Positions 1 through 7,741 of a stretch of DNA of 49,373 nt are shown piece by piece (within the stretch, counting starts at the first letter, position 1; each line of letters begins with the position of its first letter). The stretch lies in IMG/VR virus record IMGVR_UViG_3300032213_002060, positions 1-49,373 of that record. One strand, written 5' to 3'. Both the position numbers and the translations under genes were made by a program. This stretch comes from a virus. The notes beneath the pieces were generated by a model. That model made no database searches and was not told the origin of the DNA. It was given only the letters and a program-made list of their open reading frames with translations.

Positions 1-23
1 CCACATTTCTTACACGTTTTCAT
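1..23 (-). CDS. Partial CDS, N-terminus of a Cys-containing protein
   Basis: Only the first seven codons lie in the window, reading MKTCKKC followed by a partial glycine codon. The CxxC pair suggests a zinc-binding knuckle, but nothing more can be said. The start is supported by AGGAG five bases upstream and by a copy of the ATATTTATA box 13 bases upstream. The gene continues to the left of the window. Confidence 0.6.
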
Positions 24-36
24 ACAACTCCTATAT

Positions 37-45
37 TATAAATAT
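37..45 (-). promoter_or_regulatory. Putative promoter box ATATTTATA
   Basis: On the coding strand the box reads CTATATTTATAATA and lies 13 bases before the partial gene at the left edge, with AGGAG in between. It is one of 16 copies of the recurrent intergenic motif. The promoter role is inferred from position only. Confidence 0.5.
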
Positions 46-108
46 AGAGTCGAACCTAATTAATAATGCCACCACTCCGCGATATTCTAATCCGTAAAAC
101 GGAACATT

Positions 109-261
109 TTAAATACCTGAATATGATAAAAAATTGCGATACTCATCATTTTCAATTTCACACAAACGATCCGAACATTCATCATATGTGCCTATTTTCA
201 AAATGCGGCCGGTATAATCTACCAATTGCCAAGCTATGTCGCCAAATTTAATAATCTCCAT
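109..261 (-). CDS. Small hypothetical protein (50 aa)
   Basis: A 50-residue reading frame starts MEIIKFGDIAWQLVDYTG and ends FLSYSGI. It is not recognised as any family. It is acidic, with alternating hydrophobic residues consistent with a small beta-rich fold. The start is chosen because a copy of the ATATTTATA box lies 16 bases upstream, as for other genes here, although the ribosome binding site is weak (AAAG). The first residues MEII(K) also occur in the 69-residue protein at 5847-6056, which may be chance. It would form a short operon with nothing obvious after it until the box before the edge gene. Confidence 0.55.
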   Translation of the reverse strand: MEIIKFGDIAWQLVDYTGRILKIGTYDECSDRLCEIENDEYRNFLSYSGI

Positions 262-277
262 TTCTTTATTTTTATAC

Positions 278-286
278 TATAAATAT
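278..286 (-). promoter_or_regulatory. Putative promoter box ATATTTATA
   Basis: The coding strand reads CTTATATTTATAGTATAAAAA, 16 bases upstream of the 50-residue gene and downstream of the type B sorting-domain gene. The same extended core, TTATATTTATAGTATAAAAA, occurs before the MoxR gene at 11697-11705. Confidence 0.5.
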
Positions 287-313
287 AAGAAATAAATCAA
301 TCGAATCCAACCG

Positions 314-874
314 TTATCTTAAAATTGTTATGTGTCCTCGATCTGAGTATCTAGCATCATTGTATTTGTCGCCAAACCAAACTACCCAATTGTAAATGCC
401 ATCTTGAACTACTGAGCCGTTATAAGTGCCATCCCAACGTTCCGTAACATCCCAAGATTCCCATACCGTTTCTCCCCAACGATTGTATACTAACAAATGA
501 AAATCATATGGATCAAAGCCTGAGGTAAACACCGGCCCCCACGTTTGATTGTATTCATCTCCATCTGGAGTAAATGAGTTTGGAATGTAATAAATTAATT
601 GTTCACATTCTTTAACCGTTACGGTATATGTTACTGGTTCACTTGGACAATCTAATGACCAATGTGTAGCTGTGATCACATATACGCCAGTATCACTCCA
701 CGTTAATCCAATTGGATTGCCATAATGATATTCTCCATCAACTTCCCATTCAGTCTCGCCTGGTAAATTTGCTTCTGCAGAATAAAAATATGTTTGCGAT
801 TGTCCGTTACATAACGTTACAAGCTGTTGTGCCGCAACGTTAAATGACATCAATATAAATAATAACGTTTTCAT
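314..874 (-). CDS. Secreted protein with T9SS type B (gliding-motility-associated) C-terminal domain
   Basis: A 186-residue protein with a short Sec signal peptide (MKTLLFILMSFNVAAQ, cleavage before Q) and an Ig/PKD-like middle. Its C-terminal 95 residues match the Bacteroidota CHU_C / gliding-motility-associated domain: IPNSFTPDGDEYN, then VYNRWGETVWES, WDGTYNGSVVQDGIYNW and a final ITILR. In bacteria this domain directs proteins across the outer membrane through the type IX secretion system. The start codon overlaps the stop of the preceding gene (TAATG), so the two are probably translationally coupled. It is last in a run of three small exported proteins. Presence in a phage suggests export by the infected host or a domain captured for a virion protein. 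The family assignment is firm; the role is not known. Confidence 0.85.
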   Translation of the reverse strand: MKTLLFILMSFNVAAQQLVTLCNGQSQTYFYSAEANLPGETEWEVDGEYHYGNPIGLTWSDTGVYVITATHWSLDCPSEPVTYTVTVKECEQLIYYIPNSFTPDGDEYNQTWGPVFTSGFDPYDFHLLVYNRWGETVWESWDVTERWDGTYNGSVVQDGIYNWVVWFGDKYNDARYSDRGHITILR

Positions 875-1437
875 TAGTTGTGTGATATCGGTGATAAGGT
901 TGGAGTTGGATTAACTGTTACTGAAGTGGTAGCGGTGAATGTACATCCTCCCTGTGTTACTGTATATGTTAAAGGCCATGTTCCCGCTCCTGCCGTTACG
1001 GGACAAAATGTATTGCCTACAACACCCGTTCCGGTTAATACGCCTCCTGCAGGAGAGGTTGTTACTGCTACACACGCATCTGTGCTACAAAATGGACCTA
1101 ATGCTGTGATGCTAGGAACAATCTGCAAAATGAATACGTTGAGGTTCGATGCTGGCGAATTACAACCCGAACCATTTGATGCTACTACACTTACGGCATT
1201 TGGTATTAGGCCAGGAGCTGCTGCAGACCAATTGACTCCAATCTGGTTTGTTCCTTGTCCCGATGTAATTACTCCTGGAGCGGCTACGGTCCATGTATAA
1301 GTATTACCTGGAGTGTTGGTTACTGAATAAATAGATCCAGGAGTTTGATAGCAAACTGTATCCGGATTAGTAGTTGTTAACTGTGTATACGCGCTTGTAC
1401 AAGCAAATAAACTCAATGATAATAATAGTTTCTTCAT
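874..1437 (-). CDS. Secreted PKD/Ig-like protein with C-terminal ISHN
   Basis: A 187-residue protein with a clear Sec signal peptide (MKKLLLSLSLFACTSAYTQ). The mature part is rich in Thr, Ser, Gly, Val and Pro and has the spacing of PKD or Ig-like repeats seen in Bacteroidota surface proteins (for example NTYTWTVAAP, PLTYTVTQGGCTFTATT). Six or more cysteines could form disulfides. It ends SPISHN, and the preceding gene ends AISHN. Its stop overlaps the start of the type B sorting-domain gene. It lacks a recognisable T9SS domain of its own and may act with its downstream neighbour as a surface complex. The base composition looks more GC-rich than the surrounding genes. Confidence 0.7.
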   Translation of the reverse strand: MKKLLLSLSLFACTSAYTQLTTTNPDTVCYQTPGSIYSVTNTPGNTYTWTVAAPGVITSGQGTNQIGVNWSAAAPGLIPNAVSVVASNGSGCNSPASNLNVFILQIVPSITALGPFCSTDACVAVTTSPAGGVLTGTGVVGNTFCPVTAGAGTWPLTYTVTQGGCTFTATTSVTVNPTPTLSPISHN

Positions 1438-1441
1438 AACA

Positions 1442-2023
1442 TTAATTGTGTGATATAGCTCCTATACCAGGTAGCTGTGGGTTAATAGTTCCGTTAAATA
1501 CTTGAAATGGTGTAGCTCCGTCGCAGCTTGTACTGCCCCAACTTCCCCAAAGTCCATCCGAGCCAGGAGTTACTGCAACGAGTAAATTTTGTGGTGTGCA
1601 TCCTTGTGCCACCGTAAGTGTTACACAAAAAGTCCATACACACGCGCCAGAGTCACCAAAGTCATCTGCTGTTTGTCCATCCAAGTCTAAGTCAAAGAAG
1701 TAACCAGGTCCTACAAGTCCTACCGGAGTATTTGCAGCTAACGTCCATAGCCACTGACCGCCTGACGCATTACCTCCACAGTTAGCAGGTGGTATTGCTG
1801 GCTGCACACTTGCCCAACCAGGTCCTAATGTTAAATCAAATCCTTCTATCCAATTCGATCCAGCTTGGGAATATCCATTCATTGTAAAACACATTGTTAC
1901 GACCTGGCCAGGAAGATATTGATTACCTACCGGAGGTGGTGTTAATGTGAATGATTGTGTGCCATTGCATTGCGAATATGCATTGCTACATAATAATATG
2001 AATAATATCAATAACTGTTTCAT
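1442..2023 (-). CDS. Secreted hypothetical protein with C-terminal ISHN
   Basis: A 193-residue protein with a Sec signal peptide (MKQLLILFILLCSNAYSQ). The mature domain has a beta-sandwich look, with CFTMNGY, GPGYFFDLDLDGQTADDFG and several paired cysteines, and ends GAISHN. No family is recognised with certainty; it resembles extracellular modules found in secreted Bacteroidota proteins. It is first in the three-gene exported set. The motif copy at 2027-2035 ends only three bases before the ATG, so the message may be leaderless. The gap to the next gene is four bases. Confidence 0.65.
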   Translation of the reverse strand: MKQLLILFILLCSNAYSQCNGTQSFTLTPPPVGNQYLPGQVVTMCFTMNGYSQAGSNWIEGFDLTLGPGWASVQPAIPPANCGGNASGGQWLWTLAANTPVGLVGPGYFFDLDLDGQTADDFGDSGACVWTFCVTLTVAQGCTPQNLLVAVTPGSDGLWGSWGSTSCDGATPFQVFNGTINPQLPGIGAISHN

Positions 2024-2026
2024 ATT

Positions 2027-2035
2027 AATAAATAT
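2027..2035 (-). promoter_or_regulatory. Putative promoter box ATATTTATT
   Basis: The coding strand reads TTAATATTTATTAATATG, where the final ATG is the start of the exported protein. The distance from box to start is three bases, identical to the copy at 16292-16300, so both would give leaderless or almost leaderless transcripts if this is a -10 type element. Confidence 0.45.
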
Positions 2036-2038
2036 TAA

Positions 2039-2458
2039 TTACTTAGATTCTACTAGTTTAGCAACTCGATTACGAGCCTTTTCCCCTAACGGAATAGGAT
2101 GTCCTTCTTCATCAATGTGCACAAATTTGATATGAGTCTTGAGTACAACGACCTGATTGCCAGTATATACATTGTGTGCTCGTGCCTCTATATATAAGTT
2201 GATAGAAGAATTGCCTATTGCTTGTGGACGTCCATATATTTTTAAGAGTTGTCCTTCCCGAGCCGGTCTTTCGAAGTTGCATTTGTCAATTGATACAGTA
2301 ACCATTCTAGGCGTATCACACAATTGCATTGCATAACCTGCTGCTGAAATATCCAGCCAACTTAAAAGTGCTCCACCAAAGAGATTACCATGGAAACCTA
2401 GGTCAGATTTTTTAATTAAATAGGATGATATCAACTCCATCATTTTCTCCATAACCAT
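2039..2458 (-). CDS. Hotdog-fold acyl-CoA thioesterase (YciA-like)
   Basis: A protein of up to 139 residues with the acyl-CoA hydrolase signature: HGNLFGGALLSWLDISAAGYA (helix and catalytic Asp region), then VTVSIDKCNFERPAREGQLL and VVVLKTHIKFVHID. The family hydrolyses acyl-CoA thioesters in the cytoplasm. The most upstream ATG is at 2458, but an ATG at 2443 overlaps the stop of the homing endonuclease gene (AAAATGATGG) and has GGAG in front, so that is the likelier start. A thioesterase is unusual cargo for a phage; it may redirect host CoA esters or membrane lipid turnover. Family confident, role inferred. Confidence 0.85.
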   Translation of the reverse strand: MVMEKMMELISSYLIKKSDLGFHGNLFGGALLSWLDISAAGYAMQLCDTPRMVTVSIDKCNFERPAREGQLLKIYGRPQAIGNSSINLYIEARAHNVYTGNQVVVLKTHIKFVHIDEEGHPIPLGEKARNRVAKLVESK

Positions 2459-3156
2459 TTATATGATTTTTCTTGTTTAATTCTAGTAATTGATTCTGCG
2501 CCTATGCCATATATCGCCGTAATCTGTTTATATGGGACATTATCGTTAATCATTTTTTTAATTTGTAATACAACTTCATCTGAATACTTTGCATTAAGTT
2601 TACCTAATTTATCTTTTGTAGTATCTGATTTAGGTTTACCAGTTAATGCATTTGATATTTTTTTATAACGACCAGTTAATTCTGATTTATCGATCGTTCT
2701 ATAATAGTTTAATAAACTTTGTCGACGATTTTCAATTTCGGTTAGCGATTGTTTTCTTCCTTTTAGTTTAGCTCCAGTTTTCTGTCCTATTTCTTTTGGT
2801 CGCTTTCTACCCGTAAGTGTGTTTCTTATTTTATTTCTGGTTTGTTCAGATGATTTAGATTGTATAGCATTTTCTGACCAACCTCCATATCCGCCTTTAG
2901 TTAAATTATAAAACATTATATCATTAATAGCATCATACTTTTCTATTAAATATTCTTCATACATTCTGGCTTCATGCTCAGTATCAAATTCTTTAAGTAT
3001 TGTTTTTTGAAAATTTTCTTTTCCGTATTTTTTAATTGCACTAGATATTATTTTTCCGGATCCTAAATAAGATTTAGATATGTCCGGATGTTTCGAACAA
3101 TATCCAATGTATTTTTGGTTTGTTAGTAAATTACGTGTTTCGTATACATACGGCAT
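2440..3156 (-). CDS. GIY-YIG homing endonuclease with NUMOD3-type repeats
   Basis: A 238-residue protein. The N-terminal GIY-YIG nuclease core shows YVYETRNLLTNQKYIGYC, followed by the conserved Glu region (EARMYEEYLIEKYDA) and FYNLTKGGYGG. The middle has NUMOD3-like DNA-binding segments (TRNKIRNTLTGRKRP, GAKLKGRKQS, ISNALTGKPKS) and the end has a helix-turn-helix (VPYKQITAIYGIGAESITRIKQ). This is a free-standing mobile endonuclease of the phage seg type. It carries its own ATATTTATA box and AAAGGA ribosome site. It sits directly beside a decayed gene on one side and overlaps the thioesterase on the other, consistent with recent insertion. Confidence 0.9.
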   Translation of the reverse strand: MPYVYETRNLLTNQKYIGYCSKHPDISKSYLGSGKIISSAIKKYGKENFQKTILKEFDTEHEARMYEEYLIEKYDAINDIMFYNLTKGGYGGWSENAIQSKSSEQTRNKIRNTLTGRKRPKEIGQKTGAKLKGRKQSLTEIENRRQSLLNYYRTIDKSELTGRYKKISNALTGKPKSDTTKDKLGKLNAKYSDEVVLQIKKMINDNVPYKQITAIYGIGAESITRIKQEKSYKWLWRK

Positions 3157-3170
3157 AACATATCCTTTTA

Positions 3171-3179
3171 TATAAATAT
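3171..3179 (-). promoter_or_regulatory. Putative promoter box ATATTTATA
   Basis: The coding strand reads CTGATATTTATATAAAAGGA, 14 bases before the GIY-YIG start, with AAAGGA as ribosome site. The same 20 bases recur before the small holin-like gene at 17963-17971. Confidence 0.55.
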
Positions 3180-3201
3180 CAGCCTACCTCCGAAAGTTCC
3201 A

Positions 3202-3437
3202 TTAGTATTCTTTTATCATTGGGTATTCTATTACTTCAACGTGTTTTTTACACATCATATAGTGTTTATCTAAAACTTCGTTTAATAATTCTTCTTTGTT
3301 TGTTGATGTATATGATTGCCAATCCTACCTTAGGCCATATCCAACAAATAACCTAATCTTCTCCAACCGAAGAAACTTTTTCTTTCCATATAGTAGGTAT
3401 CATTTCTTTTTACGTAACGAATCTTAATTGTTTTCAT
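3202..3437 (-). pseudogene. Decayed small gene (frameshift plus stop)
   Basis: An ATG at 3435-3437 opens a frame reading MKTIKIRYVKRNDTYYMERK and then SFFGWRRLGYLLDMA, stopping at 3330-3332. In another frame the sequence continues GYGLR, an amber codon, DWQSYTSTNKEELLNEVLDK, then HYMMCKKHVEVIEYPMIKEY and a stop at 3202-3204. The two halves look like one original small protein of about 78 residues broken by one indel and one nonsense change. The stop of the first frame precedes the stop that opens the second, so a single programmed frameshift could not join them. It lies just upstream of a homing endonuclease. A sequencing error is an alternative explanation. Confidence 0.55.
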
Positions 3438-3446
3438 GTTTATTAA

Positions 3447-3587
3447 TTACTTCGTTCTAATAAAAATCTGATAGTTAAACCATCCAATAATAAATTCATA
3501 GCTACCATTCAACCATTTAGTGTGAGTAATTTTCACATAAGGCAGAAGGTATATTTGTCCTAAAACTCGATCTATTCCTATTTTCAT
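3447..3587 (-). CDS. Small hypothetical protein (46 aa)
   Basis: A 46-residue frame beginning MKIGIDRVLGQIYLLPYVKI and ending FNYQIFIRTK. It starts five bases after the thymidylate synthase stop and has no overlap with other frames. It is rich in aromatic and hydrophobic residues and basic overall. No family is recognised. The tight spacing behind thyA supports a real gene in the same operon. Confidence 0.5.
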   Translation of the reverse strand: MKIGIDRVLGQIYLLPYVKITHTKWLNGSYEFIIGWFNYQIFIRTK

Positions 3588-3591
3588 AATT

Positions 3592-4857
3592 TTAATTTGA
3601 TAAAGGTGCTTTAATTGATGGATGTGCTTGATAGTTACTTAATTGCAAGTCTTCTTCCAACAAACACTTACAGAAGTTGTCGTTAGTAAACCCTGCGAAT
3701 ACTGCTGCAGCATCAATAGGACCTACACCACACTCGCCGGATTCGGTTGGCCACCATTCTGTGTTGATGTTTAGGGTTGGTAAAGGGAATGGTTGTCTTG
3801 TTCGGGTTGGGATTTTGTAAGGTGTGTTATCTATATTAGTAGCAACCATCATATCAGCTAAAGGTCCGTAGTTTTCTTTCCAAATTGGTAATGCTAATTG
3901 ATGCCTTTCTTCTAAACTCAATTCTCTACCAATCTGTTCCTTTGCTTGTTCAATGTGATTCAAATACAAATGAGTATCGCCCAAGTTACCAATCAATTCA
4001 TCAGGAACCATATTCACTGACTTAGCAATGATTTCTAATAACAAGCCGTAAGATGCGATGTTGAATGGCAGACCGAGAAAAGTATCGCAGCTGCGCTGTT
4101 GCCACATTAAAGAGATTGCTCTTGTTGGGATATGTTTATAGAACGTATCTAATGTGTATTTAACTTCTTCACCATATTTCACATCAGGGTTTGTTGCAAT
4201 GATAAAACTTTTCTTTTCATCATCTGAAAGCAAATTATATCTCTCATCTTCACTCAACTCTCTCGTATAAACTTGAAATCCATAATGACAAGGTGGAAGT
4301 ACCATTGAATCTAATTCTCCAACATTCCAAGCCGAAACCATTAGACGTCGCGAGTCTGGGTTTGTTTTAAGGTCGCGGATTAGGTTTGCGATTTGGTCTG
4401 TAACTTTGACCGCAACTTGGCAATTTTCCTCTGTTACATTATATGGGATAAATTGTTTCCATTCTCGCCACTGCTTACCATAGAGTTGCCCCATATCAAA
4501 CATAGAATCGTGAAATGAATGATTGCCATCTTTTACTTTCTGTTTAACCTCTTCTAATGTATATGGTTCAGAACAAGTAGCTTTGTAATTTTTCTCCCAA
4601 TCACCGTCCCAGATTTTACAATTGTTTTCCCATAAAAACCTAATATCTGACTTACCACGTAGGAACCACAATAACTCTGTTGCTATCGTACGGAATGGCA
4701 TCTTCTTTGTTGTAAGTAAAGGAAAGCCCGTTGACATGCGGTGTCGGATCTGTCGGCCGAATACTGAAAGTGTGCCTCCATTTCTAGTTTCCTTTGTTAC
4801 TCCATTGTCTAGGATGTCCTGCAGTAGATTGGTGTATTGTTTATCTAGTGTGTTCAT
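3592..4857 (-). CDS. thyA: Thymidylate synthase (ThyA type), enlarged
   Basis: Converts dUMP to dTMP with methylene-tetrahydrofolate. At 421 residues it is much longer than the usual 264 or so. Recognisable elements are ETRNGGTLSVFG with the phosphate-binding Arg25, ELLWFLRG, MGQLYGKQWREW, the catalytic Cys190 in LPPCHYGFQVY, RSCDTFLGLPFNIASY and the C-terminal end (HPSIKAPLSN). Extra sequence lies at about residues 88-118 and 198-245, between conserved blocks, and looks like surface loops rather than an intein. The start overlaps the stop of the upstream 40-residue gene (ATGA). With the dUTPase at 46 kb it points to active dTTP supply for an AT-rich genome. Confidence 0.95.
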   Translation of the reverse strand: MNTLDKQYTNLLQDILDNGVTKETRNGGTLSVFGRQIRHRMSTGFPLLTTKKMPFRTIATELLWFLRGKSDIRFLWENNCKIWDGDWEKNYKATCSEPYTLEEVKQKVKDGNHSFHDSMFDMGQLYGKQWREWKQFIPYNVTEENCQVAVKVTDQIANLIRDLKTNPDSRRLMVSAWNVGELDSMVLPPCHYGFQVYTRELSEDERYNLLSDDEKKSFIIATNPDVKYGEEVKYTLDTFYKHIPTRAISLMWQQRSCDTFLGLPFNIASYGLLLEIIAKSVNMVPDELIGNLGDTHLYLNHIEQAKEQIGRELSLEERHQLALPIWKENYGPLADMMVATNIDNTPYKIPTRTRQPFPLPTLNINTEWWPTESGECGVGPIDAAAVFAGFTNDNFCKCLLEEDLQLSNYQAHPSIKAPLSN

Positions 4858-4976
4858 TTTTGTTTTGCAATTGTAATTTTGACTTTACCTGATCTAATTA
4901 GATCAATCACTTTCTCACACTCTCTCCAGTTTTTACAACCGCTTAAGTCGATGTTGATTATTTTTTTCTTACTCAT
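4854..4976 (-). CDS. Small hypothetical protein (40 aa)
   Basis: A 40-residue basic protein starting MSKKKIINIDLSGCKNWREC and ending KVKITIAKQK. Its stop overlaps the thymidylate synthase start by ATGA, and its start overlaps the end of the 46-residue gene before it, so it belongs to the same translationally coupled operon. Two cysteines are present but there is no metal-binding pattern. Function unknown. Confidence 0.55.
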   Translation of the reverse strand: MSKKKIINIDLSGCKNWRECEKVIDLIRSGKVKITIAKQK

Positions 4977-5109
4977 TAATGATCTGTTTAAGTTTCTTAA
5001 TCTCAGCAATCACATCATCACCTAGTTCAATCTTGGACATCATGGATAGGTCTACTATTTGAATCCAGAATAACTTAATAAGTTTGTCTTTTGCTTGGTC
5101 TTTAGTCAT
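4969..5109 (-). CDS. Small hypothetical protein (46 aa)
   Basis: A 46-residue, mostly helical protein starting MTKDQAKDKLIKLFWIQIVD and ending KKLKQIINE. The frame overlaps the upstream gene's stop by eight bases and the downstream start by eight bases, the pattern of a compact phage operon. Charged and leucine-rich spacing suggests a short amphipathic helix. Function unknown. Confidence 0.55.
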   Translation of the reverse strand: MTKDQAKDKLIKLFWIQIVDLSMMSKIELGDDVIAEIKKLKQIINE

Positions 5110-5398
5110 AATGTTCTAATTGATCTTCATTGAAGATATGCAACAATCCGTATTCATCCATCTCTCCTACGATACGGATATCTCCTTTTAAGTTTTCAAA
5201 TACTCCGATGATAGTGCACGGAAATGCATATCCTTTTGGTTTGTGAGCTTTATCACCTACCTTGAATTTTGGTTGTTTATTCATGTTTGTTAGTTCCGTA
5301 TAATATGGGTTTAATTCACCAGTATATGGATCATATTCTGGGATTTCGTATTTTGGTTTTTTTGTCATTAATTGTTGTTTTAACATAGATCGTGTCAT
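5102..5398 (-). CDS. Hypothetical protein with small barrel-like domain
   Basis: The open frame gives 98 residues. The C-terminal part, from FKVGDKAHKPKGY through FPCTIIGVFENLKGDIRIVG to IFNEDQLEHYD, resembles the small SH3-like phage proteins that start KVGDxV. The longest start overlaps the lipoprotein gene by 68 bases. An internal Met at 5284 (MNKQPKFKVGDK) would remove the overlap and is an equally likely start; Met11 at 5368 is another. Function unknown. Confidence 0.55.
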   Translation of the reverse strand: MTRSMLKQQLMTKKPKYEIPEYDPYTGELNPYYTELTNMNKQPKFKVGDKAHKPKGYAFPCTIIGVFENLKGDIRIVGEMDEYGLLHIFNEDQLEHYD

Positions 5399-5591
5399 GT
5401 ATACTCAATACTATAGTATCCGAATCGAGTTCTACACAATTCCATCGGCCGGCAACATCCTGTATGTGCCAATGCGTTGCTTCATATACAACTGTGTCTT
5501 CCCAATGAATTTGGTATGCTTCAACTTGTGTTACGGGAGCGGTAGCACAACTAGTTAATACTAACAAGCCGATCGGGAGCATTAGTTTCAT
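5331..5591 (-). CDS. Small predicted lipoprotein
   Basis: An 86-residue protein with a signal peptide ending in a lipobox (LLVLTSC, lipidated Cys15). After removal, about 70 residues would sit in the periplasm or on the outer membrane. The mature part contains WEDTVVYEATHWHIQ and VELDSDTIVLSIHDTIYV, with no known domain. Phage lipoproteins of this size often act in superinfection exclusion or as lysis spanins. It lies far from the lysis genes, which weakens the second idea. It overlaps the upstream 80-residue gene by four bases and the following gene by up to 68. Confidence 0.65.
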   Translation of the reverse strand: MKLMLPIGLLVLTSCATAPVTQVEAYQIHWEDTVVYEATHWHIQDVAGRWNCVELDSDTIVLSIHDTIYVKTTINDKKTKIRNPRI

Positions 5592-5830
5592 TTCACAATA
5601 TGCTTTTGTAACATGTTAATGAGAGCTTGCACTTCTGCAAACTTCCAGAATCGTATTGCTGGTTCTGATTCAAAAAATTCTACAAACCATTCACCATCTT
5701 CACCAACTTCATCATCAGCATTTGTGATTAATGAAAATCCACGAACCACATCGTATGTGTAATAATACCAGCCGCCTTCATCTTCGAGCTGCTTTTCAAA
5801 TCCTAGTAATTGTACTTCTTTTTCTGTCAT
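5588..5830 (-). CDS. Hypothetical acidic protein (80 aa)
   Basis: An 80-residue acidic protein beginning MTEKEVQLLGFEKQLEDEGG, with WYYYTYDV, a run of Asp and Glu, then EWFVEFFESEPAIRFW and a C-terminal helix. The pattern resembles small hypothetical proteins common in Bacteroidota phages and prophages, but no function is known. Its stop overlaps the lipoprotein start by four bases (ATGA), suggesting coupled translation. Confidence 0.6.
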   Translation of the reverse strand: MTEKEVQLLGFEKQLEDEGGWYYYTYDVVRGFSLITNADDEVGEDGEWFVEFFESEPAIRFWKFAEVQALINMLQKHIVK

Positions 5831-5846
5831 AACTTATTATATGAAA

Positions 5847-6055
5847 TTATTCTATTATTTCAAAATCTACATCTGGAATTAATTCACAGAACATGAAATG
5901 AGTATCTGTCTGTATTATTGTATCAGCACCAATCCATTGCTTATACATGTTAACATGTTCCCCATTAGGCTGCGTATCAAATCGTTCAGCAAAACGGTGC
6001 ATTGGGACTTGCCTCAATACACCATATGCCTTATCTTCGTGTTTAATAATTTCCA

Positions 6056-6056
<1 letters not shown>
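5847..6056 (-). CDS. Hypothetical protein (69 aa)
   Basis: A 69-residue protein starting MEIIKHEDKAYGVLRQVPMH. Its ATG overlaps the last base of the groEL stop codon, so it is in the groEL transcript and probably translated by re-initiation. The composition is mixed and aromatic-rich near the end (IQTDTHFMFCELIPDVDFEI). It is not a GroES: it lacks the mobile loop and is too short. Function unknown. Confidence 0.6.
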
Positions 6057-7675
<1,619 letters not shown>

Positions 7676-7706
7676 TTATTATTCCTTTATAACTTGTTTA
7701 TTTTAA

Positions 7707-7715
7707 TATAAATAT
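7707..7715 (-). promoter_or_regulatory. Putative promoter box ATATTTATA before groEL
   Basis: The coding strand reads AACAATATTTATATTAAAA, 34 bases upstream of the GroEL ATG. This longer leader leaves room for a transcription start about 7 bases after the box and a normal AAAGGA ribosome site. A TTTGG lies about 18 bases upstream of the box, a possible -33 element of the Bacteroidota type. Confidence 0.55.
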
Positions 7716-7741
7716 TGTTTATTGATAATCCAAATGATTAC

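Noticed and set aside
878-1300. A 140-codon open frame on the plus strand.
   Set aside because: It lies entirely opposite the PKD-like secreted protein gene, which has a signal peptide and coupled neighbours. The plus-strand product is low in charged residues and has no upstream signal, so it is a shadow frame.
3202-3437. A programmed frameshift joining two frames.
   Set aside because: The stop of the first frame comes before the stop codon that opens the second frame, so a single slip cannot connect them. There is also no slippery heptamer. Decay or sequencing error is more likely.
3592-4857. An intein or intron in the enlarged thymidylate synthase.
   Set aside because: The additional segments are short (about 30-50 residues), lack intein splice motifs, and the frame is continuous through all catalytic blocks.
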